Source of the DNA: an uncultured bacterium
GTDB lineage: Bacteria; Patescibacteriota; Minisyncoccia; Phycocordibacterales; CAIZLB01
DNA length: 33,309 nucleotides
Reading direction: 5' to 3'
NCBI GenBank assembly: GCA_903864515.1
Contig: CAIPFZ010000006.1
Coordinates: 1-33,309 of the forward strand
The translations under genes and the position numbers were made by a program. This document shows positions 8,193 through 15,420 of the stretch, in pieces. The notes beneath the pieces were generated by a model. That model did not search any database, was not told the origin of the DNA, and worked only from the letters and a program-made list of their open reading frames with translations. Position 1 is the stretch's first letter; every line of letters starts with the position of its first letter.

Positions 8193-8224
8193 GCTCTGCG
8201 CTTGCAACGCAGGGTCTTTTTTTT
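8192..8224 (+). terminator. Rho-independent terminator after the glycosylase-like gene
   Basis: GGCTCTGCG-cttgcaa-CGCAGGGTC forms a stem containing G-T pairs, followed by an uninterrupted run of about nine T. It separates this gene from the copper operon, whose -35 box begins at 8234. Confidence 0.9.
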
Positions 8225-8233
8225 GTACAGGCA

Positions 8234-8262
8234 TTGACTATACCCCCTAGGGGGTATACAAT
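8234..8262 (+). promoter_or_regulatory. Promoter and CsoR operator of the copper operon
   Basis: TTGACT (8234-8239), a 17-nt spacer and TACAAT (8257-8262) form a near-consensus promoter. A perfect 20-nt palindrome TATACCCCCTAGGGGGTATA (8239-8258) fills the spacer and overlaps both boxes. This matches the known CsoR-type operator layout (a C-tract and G-tract flanked by TATA). Apo-CsoR bound here would block RNA polymerase, and Cu(I) would release it. The -10 ends 7 nt before the ATG at 8270, so the mRNA is probably leaderless. Confidence 0.9.
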
Positions 8263-8269
8263 AATAATT

Positions 8270-8611
8270 ATGAAAAACGCAAAAAAGGAGATAAAAGATT
8301 GTCATGGAAAACCTATTGTTAATAATAGTGGAGCGGGAGTGAAGGTTAAGGATGAAAAAAAGTATCAGATCCTCCGTCGTCTTAAATTAATTGAAGGACA
8401 AATCAGAGGTCTTCATCAGATGATTGAGAAGGATACATATTGTATTGATGTCATTACTCAAACCTCCGCTGTTAAACAAGGCCTATCTAATGTGGAAGAT
8501 TTATTACTTGAACATCATCTTGGTCACTGTGTGTTGAAGCAGGTTGCAGAAGGTCAAACTGAAAAAGCAAAAGCAGAAATATTAAAGGTTTATAAATTAA
8601 AACGTAAATAA
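8270..8611 (+). CDS. csoR: Copper-sensing repressor CsoR
   Basis: This 113-residue DUF156/CsoR-RcnR family protein is an all-helical tetrameric repressor that lets go of DNA when Cu(I) binds. The signature LRRLKLIEGQIRGLHQMIEKDTYCIDVITQ is present. The copper ligands have the exact CsoR spacing Cys58-x24-His83-x3-Cys87 (YCIDV, then EHHLGHC), which distinguishes it from nickel/cobalt RcnR or persulfide CstR relatives. I chose ATG 8270 over the in-frame ATG at 8234, because 8234 lies inside the -35/operator region. It is the first gene of a five-gene operon and would repress its own promoter. The N-terminal 25 residues are a non-conserved basic extension with one extra Cys-His pair. Confidence 0.95.
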   Translation: MKNAKKEIKDCHGKPIVNNSGAGVKVKDEKKYQILRRLKLIEGQIRGLHQMIEKDTYCIDVITQTSAVKQGLSNVEDLLLEHHLGHCVLKQVAEGQTEKAKAEILKVYKLKRK

Positions 8612-8629
8612 AAATTAAAAAATATTCCC

Positions 8630-9193
8630 ATGTCAAAAATATCATTACCACTCTCCGTATCTTTAATTATCGTCTCCGGCGTATTAGGTTTGAGTATTGG
8701 ATATTCATTAACTCCAGATTATAGAAGTAGTATGTTTGATAAGGCTACTATGGATCTTGGTAGGGCAGATAGGAATCTTGATCTAAGGTATATAAACGCC
8801 ATGATTTCTCACCATAGGGGAGCAATGCTTCTGGCACAGCAGGCAGATCAAAAGACTACAAGACAGGATATGAAGGACTTATCTCTAAAGATATTAAATG
8901 ATGAGCCTAAGGCAATAGAGGAGCTTTATACTTGGAAGAAGAATTGGTATGGAGATACAAAACAAGTTAAAGATCCTATTGTTTCAAATCTTGGGAGTTA
9001 CGATGATAAGTTTGACCTTCGTTTTCTAAATGCATTAATCGCTCATCATGATGCAGGGTTATTGATGACAAAAGAGGTAAAGACAAAATCAAGTAGGACG
9101 GAGATTCTAAATAATGCAGATGATGTGGAAACTTTTTTGACTACTACATTAAAAATATTTAAAGACTGGAGGAGTCAGTGGTATAACATTTAA
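8630..9193 (+). CDS. Tandem DUF305 protein, probable extracytoplasmic copper binder
   Basis: The 187-residue protein has an N-terminal hydrophobic segment (residues 5-25, uncleaved anchor or signal peptide) followed by two DUF305 repeats. Repeat 1 carries [16 protein letters not shown] (His61-His62, Met66) and repeat 2 [18 protein letters not shown] (His139-His140, Met146). DUF305 proteins are four-helix bundles, and CopM-type members bind copper outside the cytoplasm through such His/Met sites. It starts 18 nt after csoR and ends 8 nt before copA, so it is certainly co-transcribed. The likely role is buffering or handing over copper at the outer face of the membrane. Confidence 0.85.
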   Translation: MSKISLPLSVSLIIVSGVLGLSIGYSLTPDYRSSMFDKATMDLGRADRNLDLRYINAMISHHRGAMLLAQQADQKTTRQDMKDLSLKILNDEPKAIEELYTWKKNWYGDTKQVKDPIVSNLGSYDDKFDLRFLNALIAHHDAGLLMTKEVKTKSSRTEILNNADDVETFLTTTLKIFKDWRSQWYNI

Positions 9194-9201
9194 TATCTAT
9201 A

Positions 9202-11436
9202 ATGATAAAACAAACATTAAAAATTAAGGGGATGCACTGTGTGAGTTGTGCAAGTATCATAGAAAAGAAGATTTCAAAGCTTGAGGGAATTGAAAGTGTT
9301 AATGTTAATTTTGCAACTGAAAAAGCGGGGGTGGAGTTTGATGATAAAAGGATTTCAATTAAGGATATGAATGAAGAAATTCAGAAGCTTGGATATTCTT
9401 TTGTTGATCAGGTAGAGGCTCGGTCTTTGGGTGGAAAGAATGATGAATTGATGGAAATGAAAGCAAAAACTCAGTTTGTTTTACCTATCGCACTCATGGT
9501 CTTTGTGTTGATGATGTGGGATATATCGTCAAAAATATTTATTTCAATTCCAAATCTACCCATACCAATGTCCATCTTGAACACCATTTCAATGATACTT
9601 GCAACAGTTGTTCTTTTTTGGATTGGCCAACCATTTTTGCAAGGAGTTGTTAGGTTTATTAAACACAGGACTGCTAACATGGATACATTGATTGGAATTG
9701 GAACGCTGACCGCATACATATATAGTGTGTTTGTAACATTATTTCCATCGACAGCTCTGGCCTTGAATTTGCCTGACTATACATATTTTGATGTGACAAT
9801 AGTTGTGATTGGCTTCGTGATTTTTGGAAAATACTTGGAAGCTCGTTCTAAATCACAAACTGGTTTAGCAATTGAAAAACTCCTTGGACTCCAAGCAAAG
9901 ACTGCGCTTGTTATAAGAGACGGACATGAAATTGAGATTTCAATAAGTGAGGTAAGGGTGGGGGAAGTTATAATTGTTAAACCCGGCGCAAAGATTCCAG
10001 TTGATGGAGTAATTATTGAGGGGTCAACTTCTATTGATGAGTCAATGATTACAGGAGAATCAATTCCGGTTGATAAGACAGTGGGGGAGATGGTTGTTGG
10101 AGCAACTATTAATAAGCAGGGAAATTTTAGATTCACTGCAACTAAGGTTGGATCAGACACGCTTCTTTCTCAGATTATAAAAATGGTAGAAGAGGCGCAA
10201 GGTTCAAAAGCTCCAATTCAAGCATTGGCTGATAAAATTTCTAGCTTTTTTGTTCCGATAGTTTTAGCAATTGCAGTTCTAACTATTATATTATGGCTCA
10301 CTGTCGGCACAGCCTTTCTTGGATTTTCTCTTGCATTGTCTTATGGAATCTTATCTTTCGTTGGAATTCTAGTTATTGCATGTCCATGTGCTCTTGGACT
10401 TGCGACTCCCACTGCAATCATTGTTGGGGTTGGAAAGGGGGCGGAGTATGGAATATTGGTTAAGAATGCTGAGGCGCTGGATAAATTAAGTAAGGTGGAT
10501 ACTGTTGTTCTTGATAAGACAGGGACGATTACAAAAGGTAAGCCTGAAGTGACGGACGTAATTGTTTTAAATAAAGAATATACCGATAAACAAATTCTGC
10601 AGTTTGCAGGAAGTGTTGAAAAACTTTCTGAACATCCGCTTGCTGAGGCTGTAGTTAATCATACTGAAAATTCTGGCGTTGTTCTTTTGAAAGTTGAAAA
10701 CTTCTCTGCGCTTGAAGGAGTTGGGGTTAGGGGAGAAATTGATAGGAAAATAATTTATGTTCATAAACCAGACGCTGCTGCTGATGAAGATAATCAAATA
10801 AAAGAATTGCAGGGACAAGGTAAGACGGTTGTAATTGTTGAAGTTGATTCAAAAAAGATAGGAATCATTGCACTTAGCGATACACTAAAAGATGGAGCAA
10901 AAGAGGCGGTTGCTAAACTTCACAAAAGTGGAATAAAAGTTGTAATGCTAACAGGAGATAATCATCTGGCGGCACACTATATTGCAAAGCAGGCTGACAT
11001 TGATGATGTAATTTCAGAAGTGATGCCTGCGGAGAAATCGGAAAAAATTAAAGAACTTCAAAATGCAGGCGCAAAGGTTGCCATGGTTGGCGATGGAATA
11101 AATGATGCTCCTGCGCTTGTAATGGCTGATGTTGGAATTGCAATGGCAACTGGAACTGATATTGCAATTGAGTCAGCTGGAATAACACTACTTCATGGTG
11201 ACTTAAATAAATTATCTCAAGCTTTTGATTTATCTCGTTCAACTATGAGAACAATAAAACAAAATCTTTTCTGGGCATTTATTTATAATATTATTGGAAT
11301 TCCTATCGCTGCGGGATTACTCTATCCAATCTGGGGAATAATTCTTAATCCTGTTTTTGCAGGACTTGCGATGGCAGGAAGTAGTGTATCAGTTGTTACA
11401 AATTCTCTTCGATTAAAAACCAAGAAATTAAAATAA
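9202..11436 (+). CDS. copA: Copper-exporting P1B-type ATPase CopA
   Basis: The 744-residue protein pumps Cu(I) out of the cytoplasm. Order of domains: one HMA domain with GMHCVSC (Cys13, Cys16), membrane helices, the actuator domain with TGES (284-287), and the metal-binding CPC motif in helix 6 (394-396). The P-domain follows with DKTGT (Asp438 phosphorylated), then the N-domain with SEHPLAEAV and the hinge GDGINDAP (630-637). The C-terminal helix [13 protein letters not shown] fits the Cu(I) subgroup. All catalytic residues are present and length is typical. It lies in the CsoR-controlled operon, one base before the next ORF. Confidence 0.97.
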   Translation: MIKQTLKIKGMHCVSCASIIEKKISKLEGIESVNVNFATEKAGVEFDDKRISIKDMNEEIQKLGYSFVDQVEARSLGGKNDELMEMKAKTQFVLPIALMVFVLMMWDISSKIFISIPNLPIPMSILNTISMILATVVLFWIGQPFLQGVVRFIKHRTANMDTLIGIGTLTAYIYSVFVTLFPSTALALNLPDYTYFDVTIVVIGFVIFGKYLEARSKSQTGLAIEKLLGLQAKTALVIRDGHEIEISISEVRVGEVIIVKPGAKIPVDGVIIEGSTSIDESMITGESIPVDKTVGEMVVGATINKQGNFRFTATKVGSDTLLSQIIKMVEEAQGSKAPIQALADKISSFFVPIVLAIAVLTIILWLTVGTAFLGFSLALSYGILSFVGILVIACPCALGLATPTAIIVGVGKGAEYGILVKNAEALDKLSKVDTVVLDKTGTITKGKPEVTDVIVLNKEYTDKQILQFAGSVEKLSEHPLAEAVVNHTENSGVVLLKVENFSALEGVGVRGEIDRKIIYVHKPDAAADEDNQIKELQGQGKTVVIVEVDSKKIGIIALSDTLKDGAKEAVAKLHKSGIKVVMLTGDNHLAAHYIAKQADIDDVISEVMPAEKSEKIKELQNAGAKVAMVGDGINDAPALVMADVGIAMATGTDIAIESAGITLLHGDLNKLSQAFDLSRSTMRTIKQNLFWAFIYNIIGIPIAAGLLYPIWGIILNPVFAGLAMAGSSVSVVTNSLRLKTKKLK

Positions 11437-11437
11437 T

Positions 11438-12484
11438 ATGAATAATCAATTAAAAAAATACAAATTTTATGTTCAAGGTATGCACTGTAAGTCCTGTGTA
11501 CTTTTAATAGAGTCTGAACTAAATGATCACTCTCTGGTTGAGCGCACTATTGTGGATTTGAGTGGGGGTTGTATTGAGGTTGTTGGTGATTTTAAAGATA
11601 AGAGCGAAGAGTATATTGCGAGGGAGTTATCTTTGCTTGTTGAGAAACATGGGTACAAGATTTCTACAGAAAGGGGGGTGGTTGTTGGAGATTCAAAATT
11701 AAATAAATGGTCTGATTTTAAAATTGCTGTTCCAATTACTTTGGTTTTTTTGGTCTTATTCTTGCTACTTCAAAAAGCAGGTCTTGTAAATCTTGTTGGG
11801 TCAGACGGTACAACGTATGGAACTGCGTTTGCAATTGGAATCATTGCGTCACTTTCATCTTGTATGGCTGTCGTTGGAGGACTACTTCTTTCAATGTCTG
11901 CTACCTTTGCCAGAGAGGGGGATAGAATTAAACCACAATTAATGTTCCACGGAGGAAGACTGGTTTCATTCTTTGTTTTAGGTGGAGTTATTGGAATGTT
12001 AGGTAGTGCGTTTACCTTGAGTGTTTCAGCTACATTTATACTAGGTATAATTATTGCTCTTGTGATGTTGGTGTTGGGAATAAATTTGCTAGATGTCTTT
12101 CCTTGGGCTAAAAGAATGCAAATTGGAATGCCTAGATTTATTTCAAAGCACGCGCAAGGTGTAACAAAGTTGAATCACACACTAACTCCACTTCTTGTTG
12201 GTATTGCAACTTTTTTCCTGCCTTGTGGATTCACTCAGTCAATGCAATTATATTCATTAACTACAGGAGGTTTTATTGGGGGAGGTTTAACGATGCTCTC
12301 ATTTGCATTAGGTACGCTTCCAGTCCTTGCGCTTATTAGTTTTAGTTCATTTAGTGTCGTAAAAAGTGCAAAGAAAGGAGTGTTCTTCAAAACCGCAGGG
12401 CTTATTGTGATTATGTTTGCGGTTTTGAATTTAATAAACAGTTTGGTTGCGGTTGGTATTATTCCACCAGTTTTTAATTTTTAA
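11438..12484 (+). CDS. HMA domain fused to DsbD_2/UreH-like membrane protein
   Basis: The 348-residue protein begins with an HMA-like copper domain (YVQGMHCKSC, Cys17 and Cys20). It continues with about six membrane helices of the DsbD_2 (sulfite exporter TauE/SafE/UreH-like) type. Conserved segments are AIGIIASLSSCMAVVGGLLLSMSA, where a Cys sits in a helix, and LLVGIATFFLPCGFTQSMQLYSL, where Pro-Cys-Gly is typical. Such HMA-DsbD_2 proteins recur beside copper ATPases and cupredoxins and are thought to move copper or reducing equivalents across the membrane; the mechanism is not settled. Overall length is normal. It starts one base after copA and is followed 9 nt later by the cupredoxin, so the three probably form one functional set. 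Confidence 0.88.
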   Translation: MNNQLKKYKFYVQGMHCKSCVLLIESELNDHSLVERTIVDLSGGCIEVVGDFKDKSEEYIARELSLLVEKHGYKISTERGVVVGDSKLNKWSDFKIAVPITLVFLVLFLLLQKAGLVNLVGSDGTTYGTAFAIGIIASLSSCMAVVGGLLLSMSATFAREGDRIKPQLMFHGGRLVSFFVLGGVIGMLGSAFTLSVSATFILGIIIALVMLVLGINLLDVFPWAKRMQIGMPRFISKHAQGVTKLNHTLTPLLVGIATFFLPCGFTQSMQLYSLTTGGFIGGGLTMLSFALGTLPVLALISFSSFSVVKSAKKGVFFKTAGLIVIMFAVLNLINSLVAVGIIPPVFNF

Positions 12485-12493
12485 TAAATATTT

Positions 12494-12904
12494 ATGAAAC
12501 AAACTTATATAGCAATTACGGTCGCGGTAGTGCTTGTATTAGTAGCACTCATTCTCTCTATGCAAGGGAATGGTGAAGTAAATACTCAAGATGGTGTTTT
12601 GGCTGGAGGGATTTCATCTAACGTTGTAATTGTTGATGGAAAGCAGATTGTTGAAATTACCGCAAAGGGAGGATATAAGCCGGGGAAGAGTATAGCTAAG
12701 GCGGGAATACCTACCGTAGTAAGAGTTAAAACGAATGGGACTTTTGACTGTTCATCGTTTATAAGAATACCAAGCTTGAATGTTAGCCAGTCCCTACCTC
12801 AAACTGGGGTCACAGATTTTGACGCTGGCACATCAACAGCTGGTGTACTTCAAGGAACATGTGGAATGGGGATGTATAGTTTTGATATAGAGTTTAGATC
12901 TTAA
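12494..12904 (+). CDS. Membrane-anchored cupredoxin-like copper protein
   Basis: The 136-residue protein has an N-terminal membrane anchor (residues 6-23) and a beta-sandwich of the Cupredoxin_1 type. The likely copper site is the Cys in TFDCSSFIRIP (Cys86) and the C-terminal CGMGMYSF loop (Cys123, Met125, Met127). In many bacteria this domain is fused to the HMA-DsbD_2 protein encoded just upstream; here it is a separate last gene of the operon. The expected place is the outer face of the cytoplasmic membrane, accepting or buffering copper. Assignment to the fold is good; the electron-transfer or storage role is inferred. Confidence 0.85.
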   Translation: MKQTYIAITVAVVLVLVALILSMQGNGEVNTQDGVLAGGISSNVVIVDGKQIVEITAKGGYKPGKSIAKAGIPTVVRVKTNGTFDCSSFIRIPSLNVSQSLPQTGVTDFDAGTSTAGVLQGTCGMGMYSFDIEFRS

Positions 12905-12919
12905 TTTAAAGGTCGGTGG

Positions 12920-12925
12920 TATAAT
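12920..12925 (+). promoter_or_regulatory. Likely -10 box of mscL
   Basis: A perfect TATAAT lies 36 nt before the mscL ATG, suggesting that mscL is transcribed separately from the copper operon. No clear -35 is seen. Confidence 0.5.
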
Positions 12926-12961
12926 AGACATTAAGTTATTAAAATATAAATATAATCAAAT

Positions 12962-13366
12962 ATGTTAAAAGGATTTAAACAATTTATCTTGAGAGGAAAT
13001 GTGGTGGACTTGGCTGTTGGAGTTGTGATTGGAGCGGCCTTTGGAAAGATTGTGGAGGCGTTAGTTAAGGATATCTTAACTCCATTAATTGGTGCAATTG
13101 CAAAGGTGCCAGATTTCTCAGGACTTTTCTTTACAATAAATGATAGTAAGTTTATGATTGGCGATTTTATAAATGCTCTTGTTTCATTTTTGATAATTGC
13201 TTTTGCTATATATTTCTTTGTGGTAGTTCCAATAAATTCACTTGTTACAAGATCAAAGAGGGATAAGGTTCCAGCTGATCCTACAACCAAGAAGTGTCCG
13301 GAGTGTTTTAGCGAGATTCCACTTGAAGCCACAAGGTGCGCGCATTGTACTACGAAGTTGGTTTAG
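12962..13366 (+). CDS. mscL: Large-conductance mechanosensitive channel MscL with C-terminal zinc ribbon
   Basis: This emergency osmotic release channel has 134 residues. The N-terminus ([40 protein letters not shown]) is classic MscL with the pore-lining first helix. The second membrane helix is [19 protein letters not shown]. The usual short C-terminal helix is replaced by a zinc ribbon, C112-x2-C115-x10-C126-x2-C129 ([18 protein letters not shown]), which would sit in the cytoplasm as one ribbon per subunit of the pentamer. This arrangement occurs in some MscL proteins but is not standard. The last 30 nt of the gene recur at 14393-14422. Confidence 0.95.
   Translation: MLKGFKQFILRGNVVDLAVGVVIGAAFGKIVEALVKDILTPLIGAIAKVPDFSGLFFTINDSKFMIGDFINALVSFLIIAFAIYFFVVVPINSLVTRSKRDKVPADPTTKKCPECFSEIPLEATRCAHCTTKLV
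13337..13366 (+). repeat. Direct repeat, copy 1 (end of mscL)
   Basis: Thirty nt covering the last ten codons of mscL including the stop (C-A-H-C-T-T-K-L-V-stop). It matches 14393-14422 at 28 of 30 positions, in the same orientation. The flanks outside the 30 nt are not alike. Confidence 0.9.
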
Positions 13367-13392
13367 GAACATGCCTTAAACACGAAAGGGGT

Positions 13393-13417
13393 AGTTGTAC
13401 GAGAAAATCGTACAACT
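13393..13417. repeat. Perfect 10-bp hairpin downstream of mscL
   Basis: AGTTGTACGA-gaaaa-TCGTACAACT is a perfect stem with a 5-nt loop and no T-run. It could stabilise the mscL mRNA 3' end or be part of the boundary of the inserted module. Confidence 0.7.
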
Positions 13418-13452
13418 GAAGTTGGTACTCAAAAATAATAAGTATTGGTTAA

Positions 13453-13489
13453 GGGTGGGGACAAACTGTCACCCCCCCCTTTTTTTTTA
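13453..13489 (+). terminator. Rho-independent terminator of mscL
   Basis: A G-rich arm (GGGTGGGGACA) pairs with TGTCACCCCCCC around a 3-nt loop with a bulged A, followed by about nine T. It faces the convergent toxin gene. The long C8 and T9 homopolymers could be error-prone in assembly. Confidence 0.8.
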
Positions 13490-13524
13490 TATAAACAATA
13501 AACGTTTTTGATTGAACAAATTCA

Positions 13525-13779
13525 TCAATATAATTCTGAATGAGTGCCGATATCTATAAAGATGATCAAGTTTGGTTCCTCTTTAAATATAGCTCGATAA
13601 TCTCCAGTCACATTAATACTCCTACATTCATTAAATGCTTTATCTACAGAATGATTATTTAATTGTATATGATCCTTATCCTTTATTAATAAATCTAATC
13701 TACTGTAAAAATGATCCTTTATTTTCTTAGGCAATTTATCAAATCTTTTTTTGAATTGTTTATGAAAGGTAATTTGCAT
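13525..13779 (-). CDS. RelE/YafQ-like mRNA interferase toxin
   Basis: The 84-residue protein has the small alpha/beta RelE fold pattern: FHKQFKKRFDKLPKKIKDHFYSRLDLL (two basic helices), then NNHSVDKAFNECRSINVTGDYRAIFKE and the last strand LIIFIDIGTHSELY. The final T-H-x-E-L-Y is typical of YafQ/HigB-like members, which cut mRNA on the ribosome. The gene starts 7 nt after the antitoxin stop, in the usual antitoxin-first order. The exact subfamily cannot be fixed by eye. Confidence 0.85.
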   Translation of the reverse strand: MQITFHKQFKKRFDKLPKKIKDHFYSRLDLLIKDKDHIQLNNHSVDKAFNECRSINVTGDYRAIFKEEPNLIIFIDIGTHSELY

Positions 13780-13786
13780 TCAAGAT

Positions 13787-14062
13787 TTAGTTCTTGAGAT
13801 ATGCAACGGCTTCTTTTGTAGATGAAAAACGAGGGGATAGGTTCTTCTTTTCCTTTATGTCTTTCACCGCACCCTCAATGCGTTTTCTTGAATTGGTGTT
13901 AAATTCTTCTTTTGAAAATAATCCAACGCAAAGTGATCCATCTACGAAAGCTTGTGTTGCGAGTTTAAGAATCACACCAAAAGGAAGCCCTTGCATCTGA
14001 GCTTTCTTCATAGCTTGATCCTTAAGCCTTTTATCTATGTTAAATATTACTTGTGTGTTCAT
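13787..14062 (-). CDS. RelB/DinJ-like ribbon-helix-helix antitoxin
   Basis: The 91-residue protein begins with NTQVIFNIDKRLKDQAMKKAQMQGLPFGVILKLATQAFVDG, the beta-helix-helix pattern of RelB/DinJ DNA-binding domains. The C-terminal part (RIEGAVKDIKEKKNLSPRFSSTKEAVAYLKN) would be the toxin-wrapping tail. It is first in a two-gene operon with the RelE-like toxin and should repress its own promoter, which contains runs of alternating AT. Confidence 0.85.
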   Translation of the reverse strand: MNTQVIFNIDKRLKDQAMKKAQMQGLPFGVILKLATQAFVDGSLCVGLFSKEEFNTNSRKRIEGAVKDIKEKKNLSPRFSSTKEAVAYLKN

Positions 14063-14074
14063 GTTTGTATATAT

Positions 14075-14103
14075 ATCTTATATATATATGGTATATATGT
14101 CAA
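14075..14103 (-). promoter_or_regulatory. Promoter of the toxin-antitoxin operon
   Basis: On the minus strand TTGACA (14098-14103), exactly 17 nt, then TAAGAT (14075-14080), 12 nt before the antitoxin ATG. The spacer and downstream region consist of alternating TATATA runs around an ACC core, a plausible operator for the antitoxin dimer. Confidence 0.75.
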
Positions 14104-14121
14104 GTATACCTAGAACTCTGG

Positions 14122-14343
14122 TCATTTACCTTGCATTTCCATCAATAACTTCTTTGCTTCTTCTGCTTTTTCTTCATCTACAAAAATTACATAAGTTACA
14201 TTTGGTCCTTTTGAGACATTAAGACTTAAGGAAAAGTTGTTATTATCTGGAGCAATGGTTGCAGGTATTCCGGCACCATCTAGATATCCTTTGATAATTG
14301 AAGCGTCTATTTCGCTTGGAGCTGAAGATATTTGAATTTTCAT
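14122..14343 (-). CDS. DUF2007-like small protein
   Basis: The 73-residue protein starting MKIQISSAPSEIDASIIKGYLDGAGIPATIAPDNN and ending VIFVDEEKAEEAKKLLMEMQ has the ferredoxin-like pattern of DUF2007 (putative signal-transducing) proteins. In these a short domain pairs 'which copy is seen' strands with a VxxEDxxxA helix. No catalytic residues are visible. I chose the ATG at 14343 because a TATACT box lies 6 nt upstream (14350-14355), making a leaderless message; the longer ORF start at 14397 would lie before that promoter. It precedes the toxin-antitoxin pair on the same strand, but that pair has its own promoter. Confidence 0.7.
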   Translation of the reverse strand: MKIQISSAPSEIDASIIKGYLDGAGIPATIAPDNNNFSLSLNVSKGPNVTYVIFVDEEKAEEAKKLLMEMQGK

Positions 14344-14349
14344 TTTGTA

Positions 14350-14355
14350 AGTATA
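14350..14355 (-). promoter_or_regulatory. -10 box of the DUF2007-like gene
   Basis: TATACT on the minus strand, 6 nt before the ATG at 14343, giving an apparently leaderless start. Confidence 0.55.
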
Positions 14356-14392
14356 GACTTGAAGAGAGTCTTTGTATAGGCAGGGGTAAAAG

Positions 14393-14422
14393 TGCACGCA
14401 TTGTACTACAAAGTTGGTTTAG
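14393..14422 (+). repeat. Direct repeat, copy 2 (orphan mscL 3' end)
   Basis: A 30-nt copy of the last ten mscL codons and stop (28 of 30 identical, one mismatch changing Ala to Thr). No mscL sequence precedes it, so it is a fragment. Together with 13337-13366 it brackets the 1-kb segment with the toxin-antitoxin pair and the DUF2007-like gene. Confidence 0.85.
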
Positions 14423-14489
14423 AAAAACTTTGGCAAATCTTTAGAAAATATTTATGAAAAATTTGGGGTTGGTTTGTTAGATTGTTTGG

Positions 14490-14906
14490 ATGGAGAAAGA
14501 ATTTGAAAAATGGTCGATCAAGAAAGAAATCCTAGATAAAAGGATCGGACTTCCCCTAACCAGAGAGAGGGATGTTTTTTGGTGTTCCATTGGAATAAAC
14601 ATTGGAGATGAAGAAAATGGTAAAAACGATTTGTTTTCTAGGCCTGTATTAATATTTAAAAAGTTTAGTTCAAACTTGTTCCGGGGAATTCCGATGACTA
14701 GTAAAAATAAGAATAATGATTATTATATTCAAGTTGAATTTAAGGGTCTTGTTAATTCAGTTATGATTTCACACCTAAGACTCTATGACATAAAGAGATT
14801 GGGTCTAAGAATGGGTAGAATCGGCAATACTGAATATGACAAAATTATAAAAAGTATTACAAATTTAATCCCCAAGCTCCTTGAGGAAGATTGGGGTTGC
14901 GACTAA
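14490..14906 (+). CDS. MazF/PemK-family toxin-like protein (solitary)
   Basis: The 138-residue protein contains RDVFWCSIGINIGDEENGKNDLFSRPVLIFKKFSSNLFRGIPMTSK, which follows the PemK/MazF pattern (W-x-D/S-x-G-x-N-x-G-x-E-x-x-G, RPVLI, GIPMTSK). SVMISHLRLYDIKRLGLRMGRI follows, the usual S-Q-L-R-x-x-D-x-x-R-L segment. MazF proteins are sequence-specific ribonucleases. No antitoxin gene adjoins it: the upstream genes are on the other strand and the N-terminal 24 residues (EKEFEKWSIKKEILDKRIG) are only a short charged extension. Some such proteins in this subgroup stand alone. Activity is not provable from sequence. Confidence 0.8.
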   Translation: MEKEFEKWSIKKEILDKRIGLPLTRERDVFWCSIGINIGDEENGKNDLFSRPVLIFKKFSSNLFRGIPMTSKNKNNDYYIQVEFKGLVNSVMISHLRLYDIKRLGLRMGRIGNTEYDKIIKSITNLIPKLLEEDWGCD

Positions 14907-14947
14907 TGTCGATTTGTATTCATAGTTTAGCAAAAACTTTAGGGATG

Positions 14948-15412
14948 TCAACAGTTGCGGGCTCCGTGTATGTACTTATTTTCAATGATTAGTTGATTCA
15001 CCAAAATATAAATCTTTTCATAAGTATCTTTTGCTATTTTTTCATCGACAAAGGTTGGGTTATCAATATTCCACCGAATCACTTTCTCGTCATTTTTAAG
15101 AAAATCAGGAATATATGGTTCTTCTGCCATTGATATTACAAAATCGTATTCATTAAGCATTTGTGGTTGGAGACGTTTTGTGGAATTTTTACGTACATTC
15201 ATACTGTTCTGTTCCATTATTTCAAAGAAGTGGGGTGTCTTGAATAGATTTTCAAGAATTTGTCCTTCTGGCTCATCGGGTGCACCAGTGTAGGTTCCAA
15301 CAGAATCTGCATTGTTTGAATTGGTTAGTTTATTATAAATAGCAGCGGCCATCTGGCTTCTGAACCAATTACCTTTGCAGATGAACAGTACTTTTTTGAG
15401 TTTGTAAATCAT
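14948..15412 (-). CDS. Low-molecular-weight phosphatase-like protein (paralogue A)
   Basis: The 154-residue protein has the P-loop CKGNWFRSQ (Cys14-x5-Arg20, with Ser21) near the N-terminus, the signature of LMW protein tyrosine phosphatases and related arsenate reductases. The expected general-acid Asp loop appears as WNIDNPTF, with an Asn between Asp and Pro instead of the usual Asp-Pro. The segment ISMAEEPYIPDFLKNDEKVIRW matches VVMAEPETIPDYLQKSDKMILW in the gene at 19668, so the two are paralogues. It starts 8 nt after the S66 protein gene and is its operon partner. The substrate is unknown. Confidence 0.8.
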   Translation of the reverse strand: MIYKLKKVLFICKGNWFRSQMAAAIYNKLTNSNNADSVGTYTGAPDEPEGQILENLFKTPHFFEIMEQNSMNVRKNSTKRLQPQMLNEYDFVISMAEEPYIPDFLKNDEKVIRWNIDNPTFVDEKIAKDTYEKIYILVNQLIIENKYIHGARNC

Positions 15413-15420
15413 GGATTGTT

